Shown piece after piece: positions 43,972 to 55,370 of a DNA stretch of 64,000 nt. Positions within the stretch are counted from its first letter, which is position 1. Every line of letters starts with the position of its first letter. Where the stretch lies: NCBI GenBank assembly GCA_050084515.1, contig CM114272.1, positions 62,558,001-62,622,000 on the forward strand. The letters are read 5' to 3'. The position numbers and the translations under genes are program-made. Under the pieces are notes generated by a model that was not told where the DNA came from, searched no databases, and was given only the letters and a program-made list of their open reading frames with translations. The stretch is from Blasia pusilla (taxonomy: Eukaryota; Marchantiophyta; Marchantiopsida; Blasiales).

Positions 43972-45590
43972 TCATGACTTTAGCTGATCAAAGAAAACAT
44001 CCCGACTAATAATAAGCTGCCTAGAGGATAGAATGTAGCACTTATATCCCTTAGTTCCATGAGCATAGCCAATGAAGATACATCTTTCAGACTTGGGGTC
44101 TACTTTCTGACGTCTCTCAAAAGCAACATGAGCATAACAAATACAGCCAAATACTTTCAAGAAGGAAAAATCAGGTTTACTTCCTATGAAGACTTCGAAT
44201 GGAGTTTTATCATGAACTCATGTTGTTGGAGTTCGGTTGATTAAGAAGACTGTGCATGCTATAGCCTCTGTCCAATGCACCTTACGCATGTTCTTCTGAT
44301 TCAGCATAGATCCCGACTAATAATAAGTTGCCTAGAGGATAGAATGTAGCACTTATATCCCTTAGTTCCATGAGCATAGCCAATGAAGATACATCTTCCA
44401 TACTTGGGGTCTAATTTCTGACGTCTCTCAAAAGCAACATGAGCATAACAAATACAGCCAAATACTTTCAAGAAGGCAAAATCAGGTTTACTTCCTCTGA
44501 AGACTTCAAATGGAGTTTTATCATGAACTCATGCTGTTGGAGTTCGGTTGATTAAGAAGATTGCACATGCTATAGCCTCTGCCCTATACACCTTAGGCAT
44601 ATTCTTCTCATTCAGCATAGCTTGTGCCGCTTCAGCAATATGTCGATTCTTCCTCTCAGCCACTCCATTTTGTTGTGGAGTGTAACGGCAAGTCACTTGA
44701 CGTTGGATGCCATTCTGACGTAAATAGTCATCAAACTCTGTTGAAATATACTCTCCTCCTCCATCACAACCCAATTTCAGAATGTGTTCTCTAGTCTGCT
44801 TCTCTACTATAACTCTGAATGTTTGGAACACTAAGAATACCTCTAACTTGGCTTTCAGAAAGTATACCCATATATACCTAGAGAAGTCATCAATAAATGA
44901 AACAAAGTACTGGAAACCACTAAGGCTATATTGTGATGTTGTCCACACATCATTGTGGATCAACTCCAATATTCTAGATGCTCTTCTACCTTGCTTTAGA
45001 AAAGGAAATCTAGCTTGTTTTCCAAATTGGCAAGCAAGACATACCTCTAACGTAGCAGGACTCGCTAATTTAGGTAGTCCTATTACTATATTAGATGATG
45101 AAAGACTCTCTAATCTTTGAAGATTCATATGTCCAATTCTTTTATGCCACACATTTATATCTGTGACTTGTCGGCCGGTTTGACCATACATTCCTGTTTG
45201 AATCTCTGGCATAGAAACATCTAATTTGAACATTCTGCCAGATCTAGTTCCTTTGGTCATCGTAGTCTGATCATCCATTATTTAAATAAAATAATCATCT
45301 ACGTTAAAATTCACTTGATAACCTTGTTCTACTATGTGTCCTACAGAGATCAGGTTTCTTGCAATGGTAGGAACATAAAGAACATTTCCAAGAGCACAAA
45401 GACTATTTGATGCTATTGGAACTTTCTTGATATGCGTGATATGATGTTGAGTGTCATCTCCTGTGAGCACAATTGTAGGATCTTTCACCAGCTCCAAACT
45501 ACGGAACCATTTAGCTTGTGAGGTCATGTGATTTGATGCACTAGAGTCAACGTATCAATCTGTTGTCGAGTCTTTCTTGACCATTGCTTC
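43972..45590 (-). pseudogene. Copia protease and integrase (degenerate, with tandem duplication)
   Basis: The protease site reads YVDSSASNHMTS with a TGA in place of the Trp that normally precedes it and Ser instead of the usual Gly in DSG. The pre-integrase zinc region reads VWHKRIGHMN with later CLACQFGKQ. The integrase core has Asp in HNDVW, Asp in GCDGGGEY and Glu in QQNGVAERKN. A TGA follows NRTPTA. From 44,001 a 311-bp segment coding for the end of the core region (KVFGCICYAHV, CIFIGYA, KGYKCYIL) is repeated head-to-tail at 44,312-44,622; 311 is not a multiple of three, so the frame is lost. Confidence 0.9.
44001..44622 (-). repeat. 311-bp head-to-tail duplication inside the copia integrase
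   Basis: Copies at 44,001-44,311 and 44,312-44,622 are nearly the same over their length and join directly, with no sequence between them. Confidence 0.9.
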
Positions 45591-45683
45591 CATATGATGA
45601 GTCATGACCAAGAGATGCTCCGTTTGTGAATGTGGTTGTTCTTGGTACTGCTCTTGGTATTGTTGCTCCACATATTTTTGTTG

Positions 45684-46620
45684 CTATAAGGCTAATGTTC
45701 TCATATCTGCCTTCTTCTTGAAGCAAAACTTTGCATAGTGACCCTTTATCCCACAGTAATTGCAATATCCAGGGACCCTTTGCAGGTGACCTCGACCCCA
45801 ACGGTTTCGACCATCATCACCTTGTGATTGTGTGTGGTAATGGTTCGTAGTTGATTGTGTGACGTTATATTGAGTGCCTCTTCCTCCATATGCTTGATAT
45901 CCACCACCACCACGGAAGTTTCTGCCACGACCCATGCCTCTATTTGATCCATAACCTGCAAATAGCGCACTCTCTTGCAGACTAGACGAGCTACCGCTGC
46001 TACTAGGCGCATCTCTTCACTGATCAACAGAGGAACTAACTCTTGAAAGGTTGGATACTTCTCTCTTACAGAGATAGAGGTCTCAAAGGACTTGTAATCC
46101 TTTGGAAGGCCTTGAAGAGTGAACAAAATCATATCATCATCTTCTATTGTCAGTCCAATGCTATTCAACTGATCAACAATATGTTTGATACTCAAAATAT
46201 AATCATTGATGCTCTGCGATCCTTTCCTCACTTCGTTCAATTGTTATTTCAATTGAAGCTTTCTAGCCTTGTAGATGTGTGGAACACCTTTTCCAATGCA
46301 TCTCAGGCCTCCTTCGGAATATCAACATCTTGAATGTGACCTATCATTGGCGAACTGATCGTTATTGAAATGTAGTGGATTACTTGTCTTGCGCGTTTGT
46401 TCTAGGCGCGAACATTCAAGTATGTTGAGTCACCTTCTGGTTTGGCCTCATCACCTGTGACATGCTCTCATAGTTCTAGACCCATGAGAAATTGTTTCAT
46501 GCGAAACTTCCAGATATTGTAATTCTGCTTATCTAGCTTCTCGCTTGTGATTGCTGTTGACGAATACTCTATGATGAACGATTTCACTCACAAAAACGTA
46601 ATTTCAGGATTTCTACTGCT
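45684..46620 (-). pseudogene. Copia gag (degenerate)
   Basis: The capsid-type region shows the copia gag pattern: SINDYILSIKHIVDQLNSIG, then DDDMILFTLQGLPKDYKSF and a Gly-rich tract. The zinc knuckle CNYCGIKGHYAKFC (CX2CX4HX4C) follows at about 45,740-45,785. The N-terminal part (46,240-46,620) has stops and a frame change. Gag would form the virus-like particle and bind element RNA. Confidence 0.85.
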
Positions 46621-47075
46621 CCAATTGAAGCATAGACCACTCCTACACAGAAATCGACCTGAAATTTGCCAAAATTAATCAACTGTATGAAAGAACTAAT
46701 CGAAATTGGCATGTAGAGAGCAAACTTCACAACTTTTCTTCACTAATTGCACTTTCCTACACTGAAATTGCTACTGCAAGAGCTCAGAATTTCACGATCG
46801 AGCAAATTTGGATGCGTTGGAAAGCTCTCAACAAGCTCTACAAGATAGCTAGAACTAGCCTTCGTATTGTTCTATCCGTTGCGGACCTAGACAACTAAAT
46901 CGATCGGGAAAGCCTTCAAAAACGCCTCTAAAGTTTTATCACCGTCCAAGCTCCACCTGAAATTTGCACCCACTGAGCTCTGAATAAAACTTCCTTCTCC
47001 CAAACTGAAATTGTGCCTTCTCTTGCCTCTCTTCTCTCCTCAAACACCAAGAATTTCAAGTGATGTTCTCATATC

Positions 47076-47087
47076 GCTTTAATACCA
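47076..47087 (-). promoter_or_regulatory. Primer-binding site, initiator-Met tRNA type
   Basis: Directly internal to the 5' LTR the minus strand reads TGGTATTAAAGC, 10 of 12 matches to the usual plant copia site TGGTATCAGAGC, complementary to the tRNA 3' end. Confidence 0.8.
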
Positions 47088-47393
47088 TGTGGAAAACTGC
47101 TAAACAAGCATAACTGGTGGAAAATGACTCTCACATACACACACCACCTTGAAGAACAAAATTTGCAATGAGAGAATGAGTAGAGGCTGGTGCCCTTCTC
47201 AATTATATAAGGCATGTACAAGCAACCCTAACCCTAACCTTAGTCTCGAGTTAGACTAACTATGATTTACTAACCCTAGTTAAGATAATGGCGCTTAACT
47301 TACTAACCAAGATTAAGCTTCCCTACTTCGTGTGAGTACCATATATAGCAGTTCAGGTGTCTCATGAGCTTGACTGTAACTCAATCTTCAATA
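47088..47393 (-). repeat. Copia 5' LTR
   Basis: 306 bp, about 93% the same as the 3' LTR by eye count. It ends GTTTTCCACA directly before the primer-binding site. Confidence 0.92.
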
Positions 47394-47660
47394 GCTCCAA
47401 GTTAAGGAACACGAGAGTAGTCAAGACCGACAAGACGCCATGAGAGTAGTCACGGAATGCAAAGGAAAGCAAGACATTTATGAGGCACCAAATAGTGTGA
47501 GCCCAACATAAGCTAGCAAATAGACACACAAAATGCGGTCCAAGCTCCAAGATGCGTTTGGGGAGTTGACAATTGCAGAATCTTTTAGAAGACTTCGTCA
47601 AACAATCTAAGTTGGGGGATAAGTAAATGCTAGTCTACAAATTGCAAACCAGGTTTGAGT
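47394..47660 (-). repeat. Dispersed repeat, right part of the copy split by copia
   Basis: Matches the reverse complement of about 6,600-6,890; begins at the copia target-site duplication. Confidence 0.6.
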
Positions 47661-47784
47661 CGGGGGCCAATTGTAGTTGTAACACAATATATATGTTGGT
47701 GCTAAGCCAAGCCACTCTAGGTCACTAGCCCACATCCCTACAAGATTGTCTCTTATTGGGTCAAGGGAGCCTCTTGGTTCTTTA

Positions 47785-47902
47785 GATTATATTGAATTTT
47801 CTTAGTATGTGAAAGTTCTTTGAAAAATAAGAAATGATAGACATGGCACCAAGATGGTACTCTTCTTGTTTTCCTCTCAAATGCAAAGACTTGAGACATG
47901 AG
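47785..47902 (+). repeat. Inverted repeat, left copy
   Basis: About 118 bp starting GATTATATTGAATTTTCTTA match the reverse complement of 51,410-51,529 at roughly 90%. Confidence 0.75.
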
Positions 47903-49350
47903 GATTATCAATAGAATGGTTAGAATAATGTTTGTATCTTCAATCTATTTATGCAGGTATTTTCTCCATTCCACATAGTTGGAAAGTCGGTCTAACTAAA
48001 CACATTCGAGGACACATTACATATGATATGATGCATTTAATAATAGAATTGTAAATACGATTGGTTTTTCTCAATCGTACATGCACCCTCACAAACTCCT
48101 TACATTAGTCACATAGATAATGCGGCATCTCTTTGTGCCAACCTAGCCAAAATAGTTTGTAGCCTTCATGGTCCACTCAACATTCCAAAGCAACGCATGC
48201 ATCTAAGTATAAAGTGGCATTTAATGGGTTTTAACAACCTCACCTAACCCAGTGTGCTCCCGCCTGCTGTACATTCCTCCTCCTAACATCTTTGCAAAAA
48301 CAACCTCAGGACCTTGGGCCTTCACACCTTGACCCTGCATAGCTACAACGTCCTCCTATTTGCCTTATGTCATCCACAATTGCGTCCACCGCTGTTCGGC
48401 TTCATTGGTCCAATAATGTTAGTTTGCCATCGCCATCGGTTGCCATTTTCTACTATTTGGTCCTATCATATATTAGATTACTTTGATTGATGGTTATCGA
48501 TCGGAAAACTTTATATATAGCATCGTCCATTATTGTTGGGCGTCGATGTTTACATTTGCTAGACTAGTGTCTTGAGTCACCAATTGTCATGCAGAAACTG
48601 TCTTTGTGTACCATACAAGCGGTGACAAATGACCTTTTGATTGATAGGGTCATAGTTTCCTTTTCAATTTGCTATGCCTTGTGATTAGTAGTCGCTCGAC
48701 GATGATTGCCTATTGTGTTGTCAGGCCTGTAGTCGTCACGTGTTGTTGATTGCCACGTCGTGTCGCTTGTGGTCACACTGCACCTTCTTGATTGCAGAGC
48801 CGCACCAACATTGAGGAGTAGAGCGTGTATTTCCAATCGAGGAGGAAAAGCCGCTGATTGTTGCATCCTATCATAAAGTTCCGTGTTGTTTGTAGCCCTT
48901 CCGTGCCGCCACTTCCGCATCGTACCACTATACGTGCACCGCACATAAAGAAGGTTGGAGTATTTTCACCTTTTGGGGAGTAATACTTGCTGACAAGAGG
49001 AGTTTGTCTTCACAATCGAGTTGGGGTCGAGGTGTGCAATTGCAGACGAGTGATACTGACATTATTTTCAAGTTACCTATTCTCCTCTTTTCCCTTGCAT
49101 GTGTAAGGGAATTCCGGGTATTGGATTTGTGAGTATGGTGAGGGCATCATTGATGTATGAGGTTAAGGGACATAGATATGTGTGACATGTCTAGAGTTGT
49201 GGGTATGCTTTGTCGATGAGATGATATAACAATAGTTGATATGCCGCTCCAAACTGCTTGTGGCCGCACATTACACATCTCAATAAGAGGGACTGTAGAT
49301 TAAGTACTGCATGTCTTAGTTTCTAGTGATTCAGGAATCACTCGCAAGGT
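47903..49350. other. Spacer, nothing recognised
   Basis: Only short open frames without motifs. A minus-strand frame at 48,672-48,944 has no recognisable features. Confidence 0.4.
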
Positions 49351-49354
49351 TGAG

Positions 49355-50285
49355 AGTGATTGTATGAGGGGATATGAAGGTTATGATGATGTTCTTTCAA
49401 GATATTGAGAGGCAAGGTGGTGTACTCAAGAGTGGCTCTAGAGGGTTTACTCAGAGTGGCGTGAGGTTTCAAGGGTCTCCACGTGAGGGAGGTGTCTCGA
49501 CCTCCTTTTGTGTTTTCCTCAGACGAGTAAGAGGGCATAAAGGAATTTGTTAGTGCATCACCATACACATTGAGTGGTCCAGCCGTTTGGGCATAATGGA
49601 TGGACAAGTGGGATAGAGGATTGTAGACATTTTTGGGAGCTATGGATACCATAGAGTTACACAACTTCATTGCGGAGTTTAAGAGTTGGTGTGATTCACA
49701 ATGGGCTATGAACTCCACAGATTTAAACCCTTTCACAATATGGAACGGGAAGTTCCAACATCTAGAGGGATGCCCATGAAAGATTATCATGAGTACGTGC
49801 CCGAGATTGAGGCCTCGAGACTCTACTATGACCCACGTTACGTATAATGGAGAGCCATTTCCAGATCAGGAGGAGGAGCTTGGGGAGGCTACTTCCTCTA
49901 CCACTAGTGAGAGTCAAGGAGGGGTGAGTCGGATTGGGGAAATTTCATTGTCTAGTCGGGTTTGTCTTGGGTTCAACCTCATGGTTGAGTTCTTTGCGGA
50001 GTTGTGGAGAAACTACCACGGGGTAAGGACTAAGAAGTAGAGCATCCACGACTTCCATCGATACAGAAGAGAGAGTTTGCAAGAATTCGTGCCACTCAAG
50101 GGATGATAGAGGCGTAGGCTTTTCACTCATGGTATGGGATGCTAAAAAAAGACGTGTAGAAACAAGTAAGGGATACGGTAGTTGTGATGCGCACCTCATC
50201 GATGTTGAGAGATATCTTTGAAATGGCTGAGTGCATCAAGTGCAACATGTCTGAGGAGAGTGTAGCAATCATGATTTTTTGCACC
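49355..50285 (+). pseudogene. Ty3/gypsy gag relic
   Basis: Shifting plus-strand frames give a gag-like series: GYEGYDDVLSRY and EARWCTQEWL near 49,365, FKSWCDSQWAMNSTDLNPF near 49,680, DYHEYVPEIEASRLYYDPRY near 49,780, NGEPFPDQEEELGEATSS near 49,845, FHRYRRESLQEFV near 50,055 and MLRDIFEMAECIKCNM near 50,195. The composition and block order are those of a plant gypsy capsid region, possibly of the same lineage as the element at 1-5.9 kb, but that link is a guess. It has many stops and is cut by the solo LTR at 50,291. Confidence 0.5.
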
Positions 50286-50290
50286 TCCAT

Positions 50291-51320
50291 TGTCGTGCGC
50301 CTACTCTCCTTGAACGTTAATCTTGTTTGTTGCGGAAGCGTGCGTTCAGTAGGTCACGCTCTCAACGCTGATCTGCATCCAAACATGCACTTCGGTTAGT
50401 CGGGTCTTGGATCAATCAGCGGGATCACTTTCCGAGTTCTCGTCTCGGACTCTCATCAAGGTCAACCTTCCTAGTTTCGCGGTTTCCAACACAGGAAAAT
50501 CTCGAAAGACTTGGGACAGACTTTCTGGTCGGTTTAGGAACCTGAAACGGCATTTCGCGCCTAGCGGTTCCAACTGTCCGATGGACATCCAATGAGTTCC
50601 TCACCAAGACTTGCACGAAGTGAATCTCGGGTTGGGATCCAAGTGTGGCGTACAAAGTCCACTCCCTTGGATCAGGTTTGGGTTTCGAGTTTCCGCGCCA
50701 AACTCCCGTTCCATCCCGTGCCTCTAAAACGCCGTTTGGCGCCCAAAGTGGGGATTCATTTTCCGAGACATCTCGAAGAGGGTCCTCCCTTACTAGTACT
50801 TCTAGGGATCTCCGGGGGCCCCTATATTTAGGGAAAGACACCCGGGCCTCTCCAATTGGCCCTCAACCCGATTGCTCTCTCAATCGTTTTCGGCCAATAT
50901 CTCAGCGTGTACTTATGCGTTTGCTGAGATATTTGGTGCGTTGGAAGCGTCTCAAGATCAGCTCTCCAACGCGCTGCTACTTGTCCCGAATGCATCTTGG
51001 AGCTCAACGTTATGTTCCTAAACACAGTCAGATTCTCCCAAACGCTAGTCATGTTCCAAACTGGTTCTCACCTCTTTGGCAACCAACCTCCCAAGACTCA
51101 ACTCATCTCAAGTCTTGGCTCGCGTTTGGTCTAGGTTTCCTGGTCGGGACCACTAACGCATGAAACGCACAACTCTGTTCCGCGTTTCGTCTCTTAGACT
51201 TTTCCAAGAGACTCTTCCAAACGCCTCTCCAAAGCGCAAACCTCGCAGCGTGAGTTCCTTTGAGTTCTGATGTTTCGCTTGGCGCCTATTTGGTGTTGTT
51301 TGGTTATGAGGGTCGCGACA
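50291..51320 (-). mobile_element. Solo LTR, 1030 bp, with 5-bp target-site duplication
   Basis: Same family as 14,755-15,752 but reversed: on the minus strand it starts TGTCGCGACC and ends GCGCACGACA. TCCAT flanks it on both sides (50,286-50,290 and 51,321-51,325). It sits within or at the edge of the gypsy gag relic. Open frames of up to 172 codons on both strands here are by-products. Confidence 0.82.
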
Positions 51321-51409
51321 TCCATTGTAGCAATGTGGATTTTGAGAGAGACGTGTGGCACCGTGAGCTCATGGAGGTTATCAGAAGCATGTGCCACGGT
51401 GACCCATGC

Positions 51410-51529
51410 CATTCGTCGAGTCTTTGTATTTGAGAGGAAAAAAAGAAGAGTACCATCTTGGTGCCATGTCTATCATTTCTTGTTTTTCAAAGAACTTGCA
51501 TATACTAAGAAAATTCAATATAATCAAAA
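51410..51529 (-). repeat. Inverted repeat, right copy
   Basis: Reverse-complement partner of 47,785-47,902. The two enclose 3.7 kb containing the gag relic and solo LTR. Confidence 0.75.
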
Positions 51530-53293
51530 AATAAGCTATGGTTTTAAGATCTGATACAAGATTCAACATATCTCAAAATTGTACTGTACTTCTCATACAT
51601 GATTGTTGGATATGCTACACTTCACCTAGCTAGAAAGTCAAGGTTTTTAGATAGATACCAACGATAAACATGATCAAATAGGATGAGAGATCGAATTCAT
51701 AAAAGTATATGCAATATGACATAAGAAGAATAAAGAGCCTACCAAGTCCAAAGCCACGATTAGCTAAACGAAAATGAAAAAGTGAGAAACTCTGTGGATT
51801 CTAATTTCATCCAAAAAAGAAAATTACTAAAATTATAAACACAAAACAATTAGAGCACTAATAGATTGTATGAACATGCACCACTTTTCTACTCTTCCCC
51901 ACAAAAAATATTCTTTTATTTCTCCTCCCGAAATTAGCACAATGTTAACGTTATACACATCAAGGCGGAACTCAAGGGCCTCGATCCCTTTGTGTGTTTT
52001 CTCCTGAATTAGAATACTTATTTAAGGGCCAAGGAACTTTTGGCCCCATAGATATTGCACATTGGATTCTTCAACAAAAACTTAAGAGATCCTTCCACAA
52101 ACACTTCTTAGGAATATGGTTTAGAGAAGCTCTTCCAATATTGATCATATCGCAATCCTCATTCTTCATACCCAACGAACCTTGAGGATATATACTACAT
52201 TCCTATATATGCTCCTCTAGTTGCAATGGAAGTGCTCAATTCCTGAGTAGTCACAACCAAGAGGTTCAAATCCAGGGCCACCATACTTTTTGTGAGGTCC
52301 TATTTGTGATCCATACAGATTAGGTGGAGGGGATGTTGGTCGCTTGGCACAATAAAGAGGAACATCTCCTTCTTGACGAAAATGCCACCAGTATGGTGAC
52401 CAATCATAAGGTCCCTGAGGAACAAGAGATGCCCATGGCCAACCATGTCTTTCTTTCAAGTAAGGCCAACAACAATGCCTGTCCTCCCATGGAAGTTTGT
52501 AGGTTATGGTCATGCTGTCCAATCCTTGGTACCCGGGTCGAGCTCTACATTCAAAGCCCACATCAAGAGATCATGATAGATATTTGGAGTGAAGCTACTT
52601 TTCCTCACTAGTTAGCTTGGGCCCCTCATAATCTAAAGCAAAATAACTAAGTAGGCTTCATCACATACATCAAGAGGTAGAGAATCTACTTTAAAAGTTC
52701 ATTATTTTAGTGAGAAGGATACTTGCAATGTCAAGTTGGATAAGAAGGCTTGAAATGATGAATACTCTCATTTGAGATTAGAGATTAACCCAAAAGTGAG
52801 AATGAAGGCATGAATTTGTTTGAAATAGCTTAAGATATTTGTCTCAAGAAGAACAATGCCACGAATTATGAATTTTTGGATAAGATCAATTAGTTGATGC
52901 TTGCTGAGTTGGAAACGCGAAACAACTAAAATATGATCACAAAACATTCGTGGGATGAGGAGATGCTTTGGAACTGTAGCATCCAAAATGAGCAACCACT
53001 CACAAGCTTACACGTTTATCAAGAAGTGTATGGATAATACGTGGAGGTGCAAGTCTGATCTGTCGAAAAAAAAACTACCTCAAAATAAATATAAATCGAA
53101 ATATAAAAAAACAGTCTTGGAGGGCTTCACCGATACAGTTGAGGGCACACTTCCACTTCCATAACTATAGGTATTAACAAAGAAAAACGAAAATGAAGCT
53201 TTCAAATCCAAAAATTAAACTTGAAGTTTGGATGAAGCCATGCTAAAGCATCGGCAGACTTGAGGAAACAGCTGGCCCAGAAACGCTGTGAGG
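51530..53293. other. AT-rich spacer, nothing certain
   Basis: A minus-strand frame of 114 codons at 52,217-52,561 is rich in Trp, Pro and Tyr but has no motif I recognise. It may be a decayed element piece. Nothing else is supported. Confidence 0.4.
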
Positions 53294-53976
53294 TTATACA
53301 GCGCAGGGAGGTTCATCACTGCGAAAATCATCAAGTGTTTGGAGATCAATGCAAGCTCAAGGCATGGACAATGTAGAACTCACCTTTGGATCGCCAAGAA
53401 ATTGCGATAGAAACACCATTGCTTCCACATGGAAGAAGCAGCTCGGAGACCCTTGGCTCCAAGTCGTGATTCGTGCATGCTCTGCCTCATTTGCTCTGGA
53501 TCATCTATTTTGCCCATAATGTAGCGACTGTGCATCACTTGGTGAGTCAACCATATGTGATCCTGTTTGAACCATGGCTTGAGTAAGTCCTTCTGGAGCC
53601 TCTTATTCGTGAAGCCCCTTTTCTTCGTTGGAATCTGGTACTCCTTCAGGTACTCCACAAGAATTTTCTTCTTGATTCCGAAAGCTGGAGTTCTTCTTTC
53701 TGCTTTGATGAATGCCTTGATTTTTGCAGGTTGCCCAGCTACCCTTTTCCGGTCTAGAAATTCGCGTTTCGGAATTTGCAAGTGTGGGTAGCCAACGATA
53801 GGGTGACGAGTGAACCACTGGTACTTGGGAAGAGACTCCGGAGACCATAGAGGAGGGTAAGAAACTGGTGGAAGCGCAGGGGGGAACGAAGGCCTAAGAT
53901 TGTAAGGGATTTCATATTTGTGGCGATGATCTGGTAATGCAGTGATTGGAGTCCGATATTGACGAATGCCGTCCAT
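53294..53976 (-). CDS. Unrecognised basic protein, 205 aa, two exons
   Basis: Exon 1 is 53976-53384 and exon 2 is 53318-53294, joined by a 65-nt GT-AG intron. The lengths (593 + 25 nt) give 205 codons plus stop. The ATG has a strong context (ACCATGG). The protein has a Pro/Tyr-rich N-terminal third (YNLRPSFPPALPPVSYPPLW), a Lys/Arg-rich middle (PKREFLDRKRVAGQPAKIK, KKKILVEYLKEYQIPTKKRG) and a Trp-containing, partly helical C-terminus. No membrane segment is seen. Basic character and lack of low complexity suggest an RNA-binding or organellar ribosome-associated protein, but I do not recognise the family and give no function. The downstream splice donor exactly at the end of the long frame is the main support for the second exon. 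Confidence 0.6.
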
Positions 53977-55370
53977 GGTGAGAGAGTTAAAGCGAGTCCG
54001 AGATTCGAGGTGTCCTCCCTCTACCCTAGGTCCACCTCCTTGCCCTTCCTACTATCATCACCGTGTCCGACTGACCAAATGCACTAGTCTGGAGGCCCTG
54101 AGAGGGTGGTGTGTGTGGATTAATGAGGATGGATGAATGAAGACGCAAAACGTTGTGAATCTCTGAGCGGAAGTTTTAAGCACATAGATCTACGGGGCCA
54201 AAGGAGAGAGCTCCCCACAAGAGTACCCAATTGTCACGAATCCATGATCGAACTCGCCATATCCAAGTCAGACTCGTCAGCTATTGGGCTTCTTACCCGC
54301 ATTGTCAACTATTGGATCTCAAATCCGCCAGAAAAACTACTGTTGGAATCCCTTGTGACCGTTGTGGATAGAAAGCTACGTTGGAGGACGGGAAAAATCC
54401 TCCTCTTGATGAGTGGCAGGGTCGTTCTTAAAGATCAAGATTGCACATTTGTTCAGATATGTCAGGCATAAATCTAGCCTGTGATATGTTCAGGAAACCA
54501 ATGGAAGGAGCTGGTGGGGGAAGGGGAGATTTTATCGCCGCTCATGCTCGAACGACCAACGCTCATACTGAAATGGAGGGAACTTGTTTCACCAGGTGCC
54601 GGGCTACTGAAACGGAACACAACAGGCGTGTCGGTATGAGAAGTGAATGGAATTCAGATGCTCACCATTCAGCGGTGCGTCGTAATCGTTCACTACGGCT
54701 GTAGGGTTCACACGTCTTTAGGTGAGGCTCCACTATCCTAGAGGCCACGAGCACATAGCGACGAATGATTCTTCAAATTCTCGGGATGTCACACTGATCC
54801 GTTCCTAAAAGACCATGCCCTCGTACGGACCAAATCAGAGTTCCTGTCCCTTGTTCGCATGGACTAATGAGTTCAGTCCTCATGGAGATGGCTTAAGCGA
54901 AAGAATCTCTAAAGAGACCAATTGCAATGTTCGTCCCTTGTTAATTATATTTGAGAGGATTATGCGCAATTGGTGCATTTTACAGGCTGTTACCTGTCGT
55001 ATTTCGAATCCAAAGACTAAAGATTCATACTCACATGTTCACGGCTTCAACTGGTAAAGGTCATCAATCTCTGCCCTCACATCGGGCTGGAATGGTTGGC
55101 AGTGCAATTCGAGGCCCTAAAATCGCAACTGCGTAAACTGTGCCCGAAGTACGTTCAGACCGAATTTCGCCTAATGGAAAATCTTGCAGAAACCAAACGA
55201 CTCTCTGGATCAGAAATAAGTAAACCAAATCCCGCGGGCTTTCCTTCGAGTAACCACACACGGTTTGGACTTCTAATATCCGAAGGTCTGGAGTCAAACA
55301 GGAGAGCATTTTTGGATCATTTGGGATAAAGTGATTATCAATATCCGGGAGGGAATGCAGTCCTAAAATT
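53977..55370. other. Intergenic region, nothing certain
   Basis: This presumably holds the promoter of the minus-strand gene at 53.3-54.0 kb. Open frames of 80-112 codons on both strands show no motif. Confidence 0.35.

Larger units (their letters stand above)
41797..47393 (-). mobile_element. Full-length Ty1/copia LTR retrotransposon, 5.6 kb, decayed coding region
   Basis: Both LTRs, a primer-binding site, a polypurine tract and the copia gene order (gag, protease, integrase, RT, RNase H) are present on the minus strand. A 5-bp target-site duplication GCTCC flanks it (41,792-41,796 and 47,394-47,398). The LTRs differ at roughly 20 of 307 positions by eye, so the insertion is not recent. Stops in protease, integrase and RT and a 311-bp tandem duplication in the integrase show it is not autonomous now. 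Confidence 0.95.

Noticed and set aside
50425-51163. Open frames of 138 and 172 codons
   Set aside because: They lie wholly inside the solo LTR; the matching frames in the other LTR copy are broken.
52217-52561. 114-codon Trp/Pro-rich minus-strand frame as a gene
   Set aside because: Unusual composition, no recognised family, no splice or start context; left as unexplained.
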